Assembly (NCBI RefSeq): GCF_007747795.1
Contig: NZ_CP036275.1
Span: forward strand, 3,148,853-3,212,852
Direction: 5' to 3'
Source of the DNA: Maioricimonas rarisocia
GTDB taxonomy: Bacteria; Planctomycetota; Planctomycetia; Planctomycetales; Planctomycetaceae
Length of the DNA: 64,000 bases
The notes under the pieces were generated by a model. It did no database searches and was not told the origin of the DNA. It worked only from the letters and a program-made list of their open reading frames with translations. This document shows positions 9,160 to 17,488 of this stretch, in pieces. Position numbers and translations under genes: made by a program. How positions within the stretch are numbered: position 1 is the stretch's first letter; each line of letters starts with the position of its first letter.

Positions 9160-11484
9160 TCAGTTCGTATTCGTCGTGGCGGCGAGAGGTTCTTCGCGCT
9201 GCGCGGATGCCGGCGGCGTTGCTCCGATCCCGCTGTTTCGGAAGGAGGCTGCGTTGGCTCCGGTCGGTAGGCCCGACGGTTCGGTTGCTTCTTCGATGGG
9301 AGCGGTGCCGAATCGTTCGCGTGCGATGATGCCCGATAGGATCAGCTCGAACAGAATCAGTGCAATCACCAGCGTCAGAAGCAGTGGCCAGAGTGGTTCG
9401 GTCTGCACAGCGCGGTTCAGCGCGGCCTCGGCGTCGCCGTGCGCAACGCCCGCGATGGCGGCCAGACGCTTGTGATCGCCTGCCGTCAAAGTAGCCAGGT
9501 TTGACTCGGTCGCGTCCCGGTTCACGTGGAAGGGAATCCCATCTCCGGAGATGCCCAGTTCCAGCAGGTAGTCGCCCGGCAGGATTGTGCGGCTGGTTCT
9601 CAGGACGACCCCGTCGCCGGCTGCGTCGGCAGTCACCTGGACTTCTTCGCCATGAGGCGTGCGAAGTGTGGCATCCCGAATGCTGGCGTCGGCGACATGG
9701 ACGCTGATCGGTTCGCCGGGGGCGAGGTTGTGACGTGTCGCCCGCGGCTGGGTGAGGTAAGCGAGCCAGTCGTGCACCATCACGACGAACGCCTGCGATT
9801 TGGCCAGCGTGCTCCATTGCAGTCGCAGCGGCACGGCCTGCACGATGACGCGCCCGCGGCCGAAGTACTGTTCGACCGCCAGCGGCTGGCCATTGGTCAG
9901 GCCGAGCAGGGTCGAGACCGGCTCTCCTTCCGGGGGAGGGACGAAACGGAATCGCTGCGCGACCGTGACATCGCCGGTGTCGAGCTGGTCGGTCTCTGCG
10001 AGTTGGGCCGTCGCGGGATGCTCACTCGCGAACGGATCGATTTTCACAGCGTCTGCGTCCGGATCGTCCTGCGAAGCCTCTTCGTCAACCATACCCTCGA
10101 TTGCGAGCGGGGCCAGACCGTCTCCGTCGGCAAAGAAATGTTCGTTGAAGGCTTCGACATCGGTCCGCGGTCCCAGGGCGATCCAGAGTCCGCCGCCGTT
10201 GTACACGAAGTCCCGCAGCGCCAGGACCGTCTCTTCCGGCAGGTCCTGCAGGTTGGGGATCACGACCGCCCGGTATTCGTCGAGATTCATGCGGTCGAGC
10301 CGTTCCGGGTCGACGAGGGTGGGGACGTGCACGCCCCGGGCGCTCAACTGCTCCCCTTCGAGCCACCCCAATGCCGCCTGCGTAAAGAACGCATCGCGCT
10401 GGAACTCGGCGAGATCGGGAGCGGTCTCGAGCAGCAGCAGCGGGATGTCGTCCACCACTTCGACGACCACCGTGGCGCGGTTGTCGGGAGCGAGCGCGTC
10501 GTCGGCGTCCGCATGGCAGGAGATCGCGTAGACGCCAGTCCGCTCGAACGAATGCTTCCACAGCACGTCTGTCGATTTGCCGCCGCCAAGAGCCGGCACA
10601 TGGCTCTCGTGCTGTTCTTTGCCGGCGACCGTCCATGCCAGCGTTCCGGGCGGCGACGACTGACGGCCGTGGTTCTGCAGTTCGGCCGTCAGCGAGAACG
10701 TCTGATGGACACCGACGACCGTGCGACTTGTCCGGATGCGGTCGACGGCGACGTTCGCCGCCTCGCGCACGTCCTCGCCCAGTTCGACGACTTCGAGTTG
10801 CGTGGGCACGGCTGATGACTTGAGAACGTCCTGCAGCCGACTCCAACCGGCGTCGTCCGCCATGTTCCAGTCGGACGCCTGGCCGTCGGTCAGCAGGATG
10901 ATGCGTCGGTTCTGCTGCGTGGGAGGAATCTCGGCCTGGGCGGCGGTAAAGAGTGCCGAGAGCAGATCGCTGCCGCCGTCGGTCGGTCGGGCGTTTTCGA
11001 GCGAGTCCCTCACCAGTTCGCGGGATTTGCTGTCGATCCTCACGCTGCCGGGGGTGGCCCAGACCGGATAGGGCGAGGCGAGCAGAATCCGCACCGAATG
11101 ACCTGCTTCGATCCCGTCGAGAGTCTCGGCGGCCTGTGCCATCGCCTTGTCGAACAGCGAGATGTCGTCGACGGTCCGCAGCATCGACATCGAGTTGTCG
11201 ATCACGAAGACCGTTTCGGTCCGTTCGCTGCCGGCAAACCAGCTTCCGGGCAGCATCGGACGCGCGAGCGCCAGCACCAGGGCGGCGACGGCCATCACCC
11301 GCATCAGTAGCAACAGCCACTGTTTCAGCTTGCGGGCACTGGTCCGGCGGGTGGCGGCTTCCATCAGAAACTGCATCGCCCCCCACTCGATCACGACGTT
11401 GCGACGCCGGTCGAACAGGTGCAGCAGAATCGGGGCTGCAGCCAGCGGCAGTGCCGCCAGAAAGGCGAAACTCAGGAAGCTCAC
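9160..11484 (-). CDS. BatA-like VWA membrane protein
   Basis: A 774-residue protein with the BatA N-terminal double-membrane domain: SFAFLAALPLAAAPILLHLF, then NVVIEWGAMQFLMEA and a second hydrophobic stretch (KQWLLLLMRVMAVAALVLAL). The VWA domain follows with the MIDAS motif VIDNSMS at about residues 94-100, DGGSDLLSALFTA as the threonine/serine loop, and RIILLTDGQASDW. The rest is a beta-rich region with a glutamine-amidotransferase-like stretch (ALRDFVYNGGGLWIALGP) and a C-terminal membrane helix near LWPLLLTLVIALILFELIL. The start is taken as GTG 11484, one base after the TAA of the DUF58 gene. The first residues (SFLSFAFLAAL) then match the usual opening of this family, whereas the longer frame to 11535 would add 17 atypical residues inside the upstream gene. 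Works with MoxR and DUF58 proteins in metal-dependent protein or complex maturation (family knowledge). Confidence 0.87.
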   Translation of the reverse strand: MSFLSFAFLAALPLAAAPILLHLFDRRRNVVIEWGAMQFLMEAATRRTSARKLKQWLLLLMRVMAVAALVLALARPMLPGSWFAGSERTETVFVIDNSMSMLRTVDDISLFDKAMAQAAETLDGIEAGHSVRILLASPYPVWATPGSVRIDSKSRELVRDSLENARPTDGGSDLLSALFTAAQAEIPPTQQNRRIILLTDGQASDWNMADDAGWSRLQDVLKSSAVPTQLEVVELGEDVREAANVAVDRIRTSRTVVGVHQTFSLTAELQNHGRQSSPPGTLAWTVAGKEQHESHVPALGGGKSTDVLWKHSFERTGVYAISCHADADDALAPDNRATVVVEVVDDIPLLLLETAPDLAEFQRDAFFTQAALGWLEGEQLSARGVHVPTLVDPERLDRMNLDEYRAVVIPNLQDLPEETVLALRDFVYNGGGLWIALGPRTDVEAFNEHFFADGDGLAPLAIEGMVDEEASQDDPDADAVKIDPFASEHPATAQLAETDQLDTGDVTVAQRFRFVPPPEGEPVSTLLGLTNGQPLAVEQYFGRGRVIVQAVPLRLQWSTLAKSQAFVVMVHDWLAYLTQPRATRHNLAPGEPISVHVADASIRDATLRTPHGEEVQVTADAAGDGVVLRTSRTILPGDYLLELGISGDGIPFHVNRDATESNLATLTAGDHKRLAAIAGVAHGDAEAALNRAVQTEPLWPLLLTLVIALILFELILSGIIARERFGTAPIEEATEPSGLPTGANAASFRNSGIGATPPASAQREEPLAATTNTN

Positions 11485-11485
11485 G

Positions 11486-12442
11486 TTATGCCCTCGCCAT
11501 GCGGCTGCGCAGGAACCATCCCAGCGCGTCCGCAAGTGAATGATTGGTGGTGATGCGGACGTAGTCGCCGCCGAGACCGGTCACCGTTTCTTCGAGCTGT
11601 TCGAGGAAGGCCCGGATGCGGCGGAGGTACTCGTCGCGAATCGCAGCGGGATCGAGGTTGATCTTTTGCCCCGCCGTTTCGAGTGACTGAAACGAGGACC
11701 AGTGACGGAAGTTGAAGTGGACCTCTTCGGGGGCGAGAACCTGCATGACCACGACATCGTGGCCGCGGGCGCGGACCACCCGGAGCGCTTTGGCAAGGTC
11801 GCCCAGATCTCCGAAGCAGTCCGAGAACAGAATGAACATGCCGCGGCGACGCAGGCGAGGAATGCAGGCCCGGACCTGACTTCCCAGGCTTCCTGAACCG
11901 CCGGCCTGTGCCGTCTGCAGCACCGACAGGATCGCCTGCAGGTGCGACGCGTTCTGTCGGGGCGGAGCGAAAAGGGGCCGCTCGTCGTTGAGGACGGCGG
12001 CACCGACCGAGTCGCGCTGATGCAGCAGCAGGCGTGCCAGGCAGGCAGCTGCCCGGCGGGAGTATTCGAGTTTGCTGTCGGTCGAGAGACCGAACTTCAT
12101 TGACCCGCTGGTATCGAGCGCGACGATCGCGTGCAGGTTGGTTTCTTCTTCGAACTGCCGGACGAAGTAGCGGTCGTTGCGGGCGTAGATCTGCCAGTCG
12201 ATCTGGCGGATCTCGTCACCGGGAGCGTATTGCCGATGCTGGGCGAATTCGCAGCAGCCCCCTTTGGTCGTCGAGCGGTGCTTGCCCGCCAGCAGTCCGT
12301 CGACCACGGTTCGGGAGATCAACTCGAGGTGACGGATTTCGTCCATCACGCCGGGGTCGACCAGTTCGCCGGCGGCCGGTGCGGCCTGGGGGCCGGCATC
12401 TTCGGGGGCCGGCGTGCGTCGGGATTTCAACAGGCTGATCAT
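11486..12442 (-). CDS. DUF58 domain protein
   Basis: The 318-residue protein carries the DUF58 signature around residues 61-85 (GGCCEFAQHRQYAPGDEIR followed by QIDWQIYARND). It continues into a degenerate VWA fold with DTSGS at 110-114 and GMFILFSDCFGD about 195-206. No membrane segment is seen, so it is probably cytoplasmic or peripheral. DUF58 genes almost always sit next to a MoxR ATPase gene, as here, 27 bases downstream of it. The stop codon is one base from the GTG of the BatA-like gene. The family is thought to be a partner recruited by the ATPase; no biochemical activity is assigned. Identification is firm. Confidence 0.92.
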   Translation of the reverse strand: MISLLKSRRTPAPEDAGPQAAPAAGELVDPGVMDEIRHLELISRTVVDGLLAGKHRSTTKGGCCEFAQHRQYAPGDEIRQIDWQIYARNDRYFVRQFEEETNLHAIVALDTSGSMKFGLSTDSKLEYSRRAAACLARLLLHQRDSVGAAVLNDERPLFAPPRQNASHLQAILSVLQTAQAGGSGSLGSQVRACIPRLRRRGMFILFSDCFGDLGDLAKALRVVRARGHDVVVMQVLAPEEVHFNFRHWSSFQSLETAGQKINLDPAAIRDEYLRRIRAFLEQLEETVTGLGGDYVRITTNHSLADALGWFLRSRMARA

Positions 12443-12469
12443 CGTGGGATCTGACTTTGCTCAGTAGGC

Positions 12470-13573
12470 TCAGGCCTTCGATTCGGCGGCCGGTTTGTGC
12501 AGCGATTTCGTCGCTTCCACGATACGGGTGAGGACCGAATCAGAATCGACTCCGGCGGCTTCCGCATTGAATGTGAGGATGATGCGGTGTCGCAGCACGG
12601 GAAGTGCGACGGCGATCAGGTCGGCCGTCGTGGCGTGACAGCGTCGGTTGAGGAGTGCCCGGGCCTTGGCAGCCATCAGCAGCGAGATCGTCGCTCGCGG
12701 GCCGGCGCCCCATTGGACCATCTGCTGGAGGTCCGCCGGCATCGTCCCTTCTTCGGGACGCGTACTGCGCACCAGGTCGAGCGCCGCCGAGTAGACGTGA
12801 TCGGAAACGACCACGCTTCGAACCAGCGCCTGCATGCGGCGGATGTCGTCGCCATGCAGTACGGTGCGGGTTTCGAAGTGGTAGTCGGTCGTCTGCCGGA
12901 TGGCGATCTCCCGTTCCTGCTCGCGATCGGGATAGTGGATGTGAACCTTGAGCAGAAAGCGGTCGAGCTGCGCTTCGGGAAGCGGATAGGTTCCCTCGGT
13001 CTCGACCGGGTTCTGAGTCGCCAGCACGAAGAACGGATCGGGCAGCTTGTACGTCTTGCCGCAGACGGTCAGTTGCCGTTCCTGCATGGCTTCGAGCAGG
13101 GCGCTCTGGGTTTTGGGCGGCGTCCGGTTGATCTCGTCGGCAAGGATCACGTTGCCGAACAGCGGCCCTTCGACGAAGCGGAAGATCCGCTTGCCGGTCG
13201 TATGATCTTCTTCGAGGACTTCGGTTCCCGTGATGTCGCCGGGCATCAGGTCCGGAGTGAACTGCACCCGGCGGAACGTAAGATCGATCAGCGAGGCGAG
13301 TGTTGCGATGAGGGTCGTCTTGGCGAGACCGGGCATTCCCTGCAGGATGCAGTGTCCGCGGCAGAGCAGTGCCGTCAGCAGCTGTTCGGAAACGTCCTCC
13401 TGCCCGACGATGATGCCGGCCAGTTGACCCCGGAGTTCGGTCAACTGCTCGTGCATGCGGTCGACGGCTTCGGCGACGTCGCCATCAAGCAGTTTAGGGA
13501 CGTGTCCGTTGTCGCTGACGTGCGGCGGTTTGGGAGATGTGGCGTTCAGGCGGTTCATTGTCATTGGTTCCAT
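12470..13573 (-). CDS. MoxR family AAA+ ATPase
   Basis: A 367-residue AAA+ protein. Walker A is GMPGLAKT at residues 79-86 (the Ala in place of Gly before Lys is common in MoxR proteins), Walker B is VILADEINR at 142-150, and sensor 1 lies in LATQNPVETEGTYPLPEAQ. The lid domain (about 270-365) contains GAGPRATISLLMAAKARALL, typical of the family. MoxR ATPases act as chaperones that insert metal or assemble complexes together with VWA proteins, which fits the next three genes (DUF58, BatA-like and VWA). The start at ATG 13573 lies 31 bases after the EF-hand gene; ATGs at 13564 and 13558 are equally possible since no clear ribosome-binding site distinguishes them. Confidence 0.94.
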   Translation of the reverse strand: MEPMTMNRLNATSPKPPHVSDNGHVPKLLDGDVAEAVDRMHEQLTELRGQLAGIIVGQEDVSEQLLTALLCRGHCILQGMPGLAKTTLIATLASLIDLTFRRVQFTPDLMPGDITGTEVLEEDHTTGKRIFRFVEGPLFGNVILADEINRTPPKTQSALLEAMQERQLTVCGKTYKLPDPFFVLATQNPVETEGTYPLPEAQLDRFLLKVHIHYPDREQEREIAIRQTTDYHFETRTVLHGDDIRRMQALVRSVVVSDHVYSAALDLVRSTRPEEGTMPADLQQMVQWGAGPRATISLLMAAKARALLNRRCHATTADLIAVALPVLRHRIILTFNAEAAGVDSDSVLTRIVEATKSLHKPAAESKA

Positions 13574-13604
13574 CGCTGCTGAAGGGACGTCGGCAGTCGG
13601 CTGA

Positions 13605-15509
13605 TCACTCGTCTGCCGAGGTCTCGGAGCTGCTTTCGAAGGCGACGGCTTCCGCGGCGCTGACCAGCTTGTCGCCGTCAGCGTCGAGTGCCGCGAACTG
13701 TTCGTCGTTGCCGGGAAATTCCGAACGGGTCACATCGCCATCGCGGTTGCGATCCATGCGGACAAACCATTCCGGGCCGGTCACGACGGTCGAGGGGACA
13801 TCGGTTCGTGCGTTTCGCAGGCTGGCGAGCACGTTGTCGACAATCGGCCCGCGTCCGAAACAGATGCGGGTCGTCGATCGCATTTCGTCCGCTGTGATCT
13901 GCCCATCGGCGTTGGTATCCAGGTCGTTCAGGCGTTCGACAAGTTGTCGGCGGTCGCGGATGGTCAGTCGTCCATCCGGTGTCGGATCGATCTGTGAGAG
14001 GAGCGGGTAGCCATCGACGATCGCTCCGATCGAAACCTGATCGGGACTCGGCGACTGCACGGCCGCAATCTCGAGGGGGGATCCATTGACTGTCAGCAAC
14101 AGAGACGACGCATCGGCACGTCCGGACTTCGCGACTTCTGCAAATTGCTGCGAGACCGCAGTCAGCTGAAGCGAAGACTGTTCCGGGTCCCGGGAATCGA
14201 ACGCAACGGTGATTCTCAGGTCCGGTTCTGCCTCGTGCAGTGCGGCAAGTTCGTCGTCATCGAACTGCCCGTCGGCGTTCTCGTCGAACCGGGGTACGGT
14301 TGAAGCCGACGTTCGGGTGGGATCTCGGTACTGCTCAACCATCCGGCGATAGACTCTTTGAGCGGATTGTGCGTCCGGAACCTGGAACAGAATCGCACCG
14401 GGGCCGGAGCTCATTGCTGCCTGGTTGCGGGGATCGGCTGCCACTCGGCCAATCTCTTCGTACTCAATCACGTCGTCGCGGTTGAGGTCGCATTCACGCA
14501 TCGATTCCTTCGCTTCAGCGATTTCCTCTGCCGAGAGTGCCCCGTCGCGGTCACGGTCGAGTACGAGATACACCGGTCGCTGGTTGGCTCGAAAACGCTG
14601 AAAACCGTCATTGAGCATCAGCAGCTCCGGCCCGTCGACCCAGTTGGTCAGGATCCAGCGGACTTCCTGGAGCGTCGGCGGGCGGCCGGTCGCTTCCCTG
14701 TGTCTGCGAAGCCGTTCCGCCACATTGTTCGCCACTGAATAGGGCGGGACGGTAGGGGGTGTCACGGGCTTCTCCGCTTCCTCGCCTGCATCACCGTCCG
14801 GTGCCTCATCCTGAGCGTCATCGACGCCGTCCTCTTCTTCCGCGTCATTGTCGGATTCTTCGGCCGCATTGTCCGGGCTGTCGCCCTGCGGCGGATCAGC
14901 GTCGGCGTCAGTGCCGTCTGTCCTGGCGTCTGTGGTCGTGTCTGTCTCTGTGTCCGCATCGGTACTGTCCGAGGTGGCCTCGTCTTTGGCAGCGTCCTCG
15001 GTCCCGGTGTCGCCCGCGGCGTCGGTTTCGGACGTGTTCTCCTGCGGTTCCTGTGGGCGGGGTTGCTGTGCCTGCTCGAAGGCTTCCTGGACCCGCTGCT
15101 CCCGCAGCATACGGAAGGGCTCACCATCGAGAGTGATCGTCGCTTCGATCAGCAGTGGTTGATCGGGGAGCGCGAGGATCAGACGCAATCGGGGATCAGA
15201 ACGTTCTTCCTCAGTCGGAAGTTCGCGGTGTTCGTGCCCGAGTTGATACTGGGGCAATCTGGTTCCGGGAAGCGGCGCCGGCTCCGAAGAGGCGGGCGCG
15301 AGCGGGGAAACGTTCATGACGTTCTGTGGTGCGTCGGTCGGTGCGCCGAGCGTTCGTACCGGGGCGACCAGCGGCAGCATCGTGTCGTCGGCAGTGATTG
15401 CCGTGACAGGGAGACAGAGGACAACCGCGATGGCCCGCGTTGACAGCCACGACAGCTGCCGCCTGGTCATTCCCCAGTACGTGTTGGCGTCAGAACGTAG
15501 TCGATTCAT
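13605..15509 (-). CDS. Secreted EF-hand protein with acidic low-complexity segment
   Basis: The 634-residue protein begins with a signal peptide (about residues 14-41, STRAIAVVLCLPVTAITA). About residues 153-250 are nearly all Asp, Glu, Thr, Ala and Gly. The rest holds at least seven EF-hand-like calcium loops, including DRDRDGALSAEE, DENADGQFDDDE, DTNADGQITADE, DRNRDGDVTRSE and DADGDKLVSAAE; DLNRDDVIEYEE and DPTPDGRLTIRD look degenerate. The start ATG 15509 overlaps the stop of the DUF1501 gene as ATGA, so the two are translationally coupled. A calcium-binding role in the envelope or outside the cell is likely from the loops. Which partner it serves is unknown; coupling to the DUF1501 gene suggests joint function. 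Such EF-hand proteins are common next to DUF1501 and DUF1549/1553 genes in planctomycetes (family knowledge). Confidence 0.88.
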   Translation of the reverse strand: MNRLRSDANTYWGMTRRQLSWLSTRAIAVVLCLPVTAITADDTMLPLVAPVRTLGAPTDAPQNVMNVSPLAPASSEPAPLPGTRLPQYQLGHEHRELPTEEERSDPRLRLILALPDQPLLIEATITLDGEPFRMLREQRVQEAFEQAQQPRPQEPQENTSETDAAGDTGTEDAAKDEATSDSTDADTETDTTTDARTDGTDADADPPQGDSPDNAAEESDNDAEEEDGVDDAQDEAPDGDAGEEAEKPVTPPTVPPYSVANNVAERLRRHREATGRPPTLQEVRWILTNWVDGPELLMLNDGFQRFRANQRPVYLVLDRDRDGALSAEEIAEAKESMRECDLNRDDVIEYEEIGRVAADPRNQAAMSSGPGAILFQVPDAQSAQRVYRRMVEQYRDPTRTSASTVPRFDENADGQFDDDELAALHEAEPDLRITVAFDSRDPEQSSLQLTAVSQQFAEVAKSGRADASSLLLTVNGSPLEIAAVQSPSPDQVSIGAIVDGYPLLSQIDPTPDGRLTIRDRRQLVERLNDLDTNADGQITADEMRSTTRICFGRGPIVDNVLASLRNARTDVPSTVVTGPEWFVRMDRNRDGDVTRSEFPGNDEQFAALDADGDKLVSAAEAVAFESSSETSADE

Positions 15510-16834
15510 GAAAGCACCGCTTTGACAGGGTAGCCGTCGGTGATCGGAATCGGACGACCGGTATTGGACATCTGCATTTCGCCGGGATCGACTCCCAGGG
15601 CACTGCACAGCGTCGCCAGCAGGTCTCCGACTCCAACCTTGCCGTCCACGACGGCGGTGCCGTCTTCACTGGTCTGGCCGTACGCCTGTCCGCCGGCAAT
15701 GCCTCCACCGGCCAGAACGGTCGACCACGCGGCCGGGAAGTGATCGCGACCGGCATTCGGGTTGATGGTCGGAGTGCGACCGAATTCCCCCATCCAGAGG
15801 ATGGTTGTCGATTCGAGCAGGCCCCGGTCCTCGAGGTCCCGCATCAGCGTGGCCCAGCCGGAATCGAGGACGCCGGAGAGCTGTTCGACGGCGGTGAAGT
15901 TGTTCGTGTGCGTATCCCAGCCGGGACCGCCACTGCTGGTTCCCAGTGAGACTTCGACGAACGCCACACCGCGTTCGATCAGCCGCCGGGCCATCAGGCA
16001 CCCCTGACCGAAAACCGTGCGTCCGTACTCTTCGCGAAGTTCTTCGGGCTCTTCCGAGAGGTCGAAGGCTTTGGCGTCGCTGCTGTTCATCAGCTGCACC
16101 GCCCCCTGGTAGACCATGTTGTGCGTCTTTGCGGCTCCGGCGCGGGTGGCGAGAAAGTCCGCCTGCAGGTTACGCCAGAGTTCGAGACGCTTGTCCATCC
16201 GGCCGTCGGTGATGCCGGCCGCGCGCTCGAGAGACTGCACCTTGAGTTCGGGGAACCCCTGGTCGTTGTTGGTCATGGCGCCGGGGATGTCGGTGGCACC
16301 GACCACAAGAGGACCGAACCGGGGGCCGAGGAAGCCGGGGCCAAAGGCATCCTGGTTGAATGCCCGGTACGGTCCGACGCTCACATAGCCGGGCAGCGTG
16401 ATCTCGCGGTTCCCCAGCTGATTCGCGAGCGATGAGCCGATGCTGGGATACTGAAACGGCCCCATCGGCGTCTGGCCGGTTCGCATCAGGTAGGTGCCCC
16501 GGCCGTGGTCACCTTCTTTGGTGCTCAGTCCCCGCAGCACGGCGAGCTTGTCGGCCATGGCGGCCAGCTTCGGCAGGTGCTCGCTGAACCGCAGGCCCGG
16601 GGCGGCGGTCTGAATCTCTTCGAACTCGCCGCCGTTCTCGTGATTCGGCTTCATGTCCCAGGTGTCGGTCTGTGTCGGACCGCCACTCATCCAGAGCAGG
16701 ATGCAGTGCCGCCGACGCTCCGGATGGGCGGCCAGCTGATCCGCAAACGCAGGGAACCAGCCGCTGGCGCTGGCACCGCCGATTCCGGCCGCGAGAGCGC
16801 CCATAAAGTGTCGTCGGGTGAACTGCATGTTCAT
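15506..16834 (-). CDS. DUF1501 domain protein, Tat-exported
   Basis: The 442-residue product opens with a twin-arginine signal (FTRRHFMGALAAG, residues 4-16) and then the DUF1501 core: HCILLWMSGGPTQTDTWDMKP, then RGLSTKEGDHGRGTYLMRTG, and later GRTPTINPNAGRDHFPAAWS. DUF1501 proteins belong to the alkaline phosphatase/sulfatase-like superfamily by fold. They occur in pairs with DUF1549/DUF1553 proteins across planctomycetes, as here, two genes upstream. The start at 16834 is the one that places the RR motif at the N-terminus; the frame extends upstream to 16951 but with no signal. The substrate is unknown. The 3' end overlaps the EF-hand gene by four bases. Confidence 0.92.
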   Translation of the reverse strand: MNMQFTRRHFMGALAAGIGGASASGWFPAFADQLAAHPERRRHCILLWMSGGPTQTDTWDMKPNHENGGEFEEIQTAAPGLRFSEHLPKLAAMADKLAVLRGLSTKEGDHGRGTYLMRTGQTPMGPFQYPSIGSSLANQLGNREITLPGYVSVGPYRAFNQDAFGPGFLGPRFGPLVVGATDIPGAMTNNDQGFPELKVQSLERAAGITDGRMDKRLELWRNLQADFLATRAGAAKTHNMVYQGAVQLMNSSDAKAFDLSEEPEELREEYGRTVFGQGCLMARRLIERGVAFVEVSLGTSSGGPGWDTHTNNFTAVEQLSGVLDSGWATLMRDLEDRGLLESTTILWMGEFGRTPTINPNAGRDHFPAAWSTVLAGGGIAGGQAYGQTSEDGTAVVDGKVGVGDLLATLCSALGVDPGEMQMSNTGRPIPITDGYPVKAVLS

Positions 16835-16966
16835 GAGGAAGCCCTTTTCGAGTTCCGCTCGATGGATCGGGACGGGATGACGACGCACGCCGCGCCGTCC
16901 CGCAGGACGGCAGCACCTGTCGGATGAACGGGACAGGTTCCGGAAGAACATCAGCCGGGAATTGTG

Positions 16967-17449
16967 TCAGTCGGAGTCGCCGGCGGGACCGGCCACCCGT
17001 TTCCAGTGCCACAGGGTTGGCCTGGACTGGTAGTTTCTGTAGTCACCCCCCTGCAGGAGCCCGGGGACATCCCACAGGTTCTCCTTGTCGACCTTGTAGA
17101 CGGCCGAGGCGCCTCGAGAGGGGTTGGCACCGACCACGAAGAACGTGAACACGCGGACGTTGCCCGACTTGCTCAACTGGAACTGCACGGTGTGGCGATG
17201 CTTCACCTCGCCCGTGCGAATGTCGAATCGCTCGACGGTCTCCGTGTTGTCTGTGATGGTGCGGATCGAAAGGATCGTCGGTTTGCCCGTGGCATCCATT
17301 CCATGCCGCATCTCCCACTTGCCCTGGAGCAGCTCGAGGTCGCGTGCCAGTTCGGTATCGTCTGCCGGGGTGATCGGTTGATCGTCGGCCCGGACAGTCG
17401 GAGCCAGCATCAGGAGTGCCGTTGCCAGTGACAGGTAACCCGCTTTCAC
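16967..17449 (-). CDS. Small secreted lipocalin-like protein (TIGR03067-type)
   Basis: The product is 160 residues if translation starts at GTG 17449, which has GGAG seven bases upstream and gives a clean signal peptide (KAGYLSLATALLMLAPTVRA, residues 2-21). The alternative ATG 17467 has no ribosome-binding site. The mature part opens with DLELLQGKWEMRHGMDATG, the LQGxW pattern of the small planctomycete TIGR03067 domain, and goes on with beta-strand-like stretches to the C-terminus. Function is unknown; a lipocalin-like ligand-binding fold is family-level inference. It lies between the DUF1549/1553 gene (39 bases) and the DUF1501 gene (132 bases) in the same direction. Confidence 0.75.
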   Translation of the reverse strand: MKAGYLSLATALLMLAPTVRADDQPITPADDTELARDLELLQGKWEMRHGMDATGKPTILSIRTITDNTETVERFDIRTGEVKHRHTVQFQLSKSGNVRVFTFFVVGANPSRGASAVYKVDKENLWDVPGLLQGGDYRNYQSRPTLWHWKRVAGPAGDSD

Positions 17450-17488
17450 GTGATAACTCCATCTCATGCGCCAGCCGGCGCAGTCGTA

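Noticed and set aside
5520-9329. Long open frame (over 1200 codons) on the plus strand opposite the DUF4175-like and VWA genes
   Set aside because: It lies antisense to two well-supported minus-strand genes, has no domain pattern and is Arg/Gly/Asp-rich as expected from GC-rich mirror frames.
14800-15050. Repetitive stretch that could be mistaken for a repeat array
   Set aside because: It encodes the acidic Asp/Thr/Glu-rich segment of the EF-hand protein; no regular unit or spacer pattern is present.
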